Below the pieces are notes generated by a model. The model was given only the letters and a program-made list of their open reading frames with translations. It searched no databases and was not told where the DNA came from. Below, one piece after another: positions 34,511-34,882 of a stretch of 34,882 nucleotides of DNA. The stretch lies in assembly GCA_027068675.1 (NCBI GenBank), contig JAMOMH010000139.1:1-34882 (forward strand), in the 5' to 3' direction. A program made the translations under genes and the position numbers. Every line of letters starts with the position of its first letter. Position 1 is the first letter of the stretch. The stretch is from Sedimenticola sp. Its GTDB lineage: Bacteria; Pseudomonadota; Gammaproteobacteria; Chromatiales; Chromatiaceae.

Positions 34511-34693
34511 CTGCTATGAGGGTGTCTCTGACGCTGCTAAAAGCGCACAGCGCCGTTTTTTTACAGCACACACCTTTCCTTGTGTATAACAAAAATTAAA
34601 GTCTCTCTTCTCAATACCGCCCTACTTTAAGGGGATAAATTATTATTGTGTTTAAGCTTTTCTAGTGGTCAGTGTTGGGAAATGCTCTTTTGA

Positions 34694-34882
34694 CTAGCGT
34701 GAGAGCATTGTTGCAAGCAGGTGATCTTCCAGATCGACCTGAATAGCAAGCTCTTCCCCCAATGTTGATAGATCAGTTGAGATGCTATCCATGACCAATT
34801 CATGGTCTGAATTGTCATACTTATCGTTGAACGCAACGATAACGTCGGTTGCATCAACGTAGCGAGGGTAGACCTCTTTGGC
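34694..34882 (-). CDS. C-terminal end of an unknown protein (cut by window edge)
   Basis: The last 62 residues of a gene entering from the right edge, ending LEDHLLATMLSR with a TAG stop. The piece is acidic and alpha-helical in style (YPRYVDATDVIVAFNDKY, then LGEELAIQVDLEDHLL). No motif is recognisable. It continues past the window; frame and lack of stops are the only evidence. The 183 bases between it and the cyclase-like gene hold no clear gene. Confidence 0.5.
   Translation of the reverse strand, partial: AKEVYPRYVDATDVIVAFNDKYDNSDHELVMDSISTDLSTLGEELAIQVDLEDHLLATMLSR

Noticed and set aside
34669-34857. ORF of 62 codons at the right end
   Set aside because: It is in a different frame from the acidic coding frame that runs off the edge (34694-34882), which looks more protein-like.
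1-34882. CRISPR array, complete insertion sequence, prophage or toxin-antitoxin pair
   Set aside because: No regular direct repeats with spacers, no transposase or integrase gene, and no recognisable defence genes were found.

Overview
The window looks like chromosomal DNA of a gammaproteobacterium with roughly balanced base composition. A type I sulfide:quinone oxidoreductase sits in the same 35 kb as a complete membrane-bound respiratory nitrate reductase operon. Ubiquinone synthesis genes (ubiC, ubiA), polA and a csrA-tRNA-Ser pair are also present. This fits a facultatively nitrate-respiring, sulfur-oxidizing member of the class. The taxonomic guess is inference from gene content and protein style; no rRNA is present to confirm it.

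Layout. 1-6300 holds serB (cut by the left edge), a lipoprotein, a ChaN-PDZ protein, a divergent M1-type metallopeptidase, a single-domain response regulator and a DUF1566 protein. 6301-7716 is an HDOD-GAF protein. 7862-10526 is a narX-narL nitrate two-component system on the minus strand. 10827-22364 is the nitrate respiration block on the plus strand: narK1, a terminator, an AT-rich gap with two small orphan ORFs, then narK2-narG-narH-narJ-narI-cytochrome c. 22939-27435 carries a DMT exporter, sqr, a hemerythrin-like protein (minus) and ubiC-ubiA. 27446-30630 has a small CxxCxGxG zinc-finger protein (minus) and polA. 30631-31384 is an inverted-repeat-rich gap, csrA, tRNA-Ser(GCU) and a terminator. 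The right end has an unrecognised 157-residue protein, a large protein with a class III nucleotidyl cyclase-like domain (minus), and the C-terminal end of an unknown gene.

How it works together. NarX would sense nitrate/nitrite and phosphorylate NarL. The narX-narK1 divergent region carries two exact matches to the NarL heptamer and two FNR-like half-site repeats, so nitrate and oxygen control is plausible. NarK1 and NarK2 would import nitrate and exchange nitrite. NarGHI would reduce nitrate on the cytoplasmic side using quinol, with NarJ inserting the molybdenum cofactor. SQR feeds electrons from sulfide into the quinone pool, and UbiC/UbiA begin ubiquinone synthesis, so sulfide-to-nitrate electron flow through quinone is a reasonable reading. 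The membrane-anchored cytochrome c after narI is an accessory whose role is not shown by sequence.

The most notable unexplained structures are four. The first is a 26-codon ORF joining narJ to narI by ATGA and GTGA overlaps. The second is a set of three strong GC-rich intercistronic hairpins without U-tracts in the nar operon. The third is the large cyclase-like protein with an unrecognised 500-residue N-terminal region. The fourth is the inverted-repeat elements in the polA-csrA gap. No CRISPR array, complete insertion sequence, phage or classical defence system was seen.
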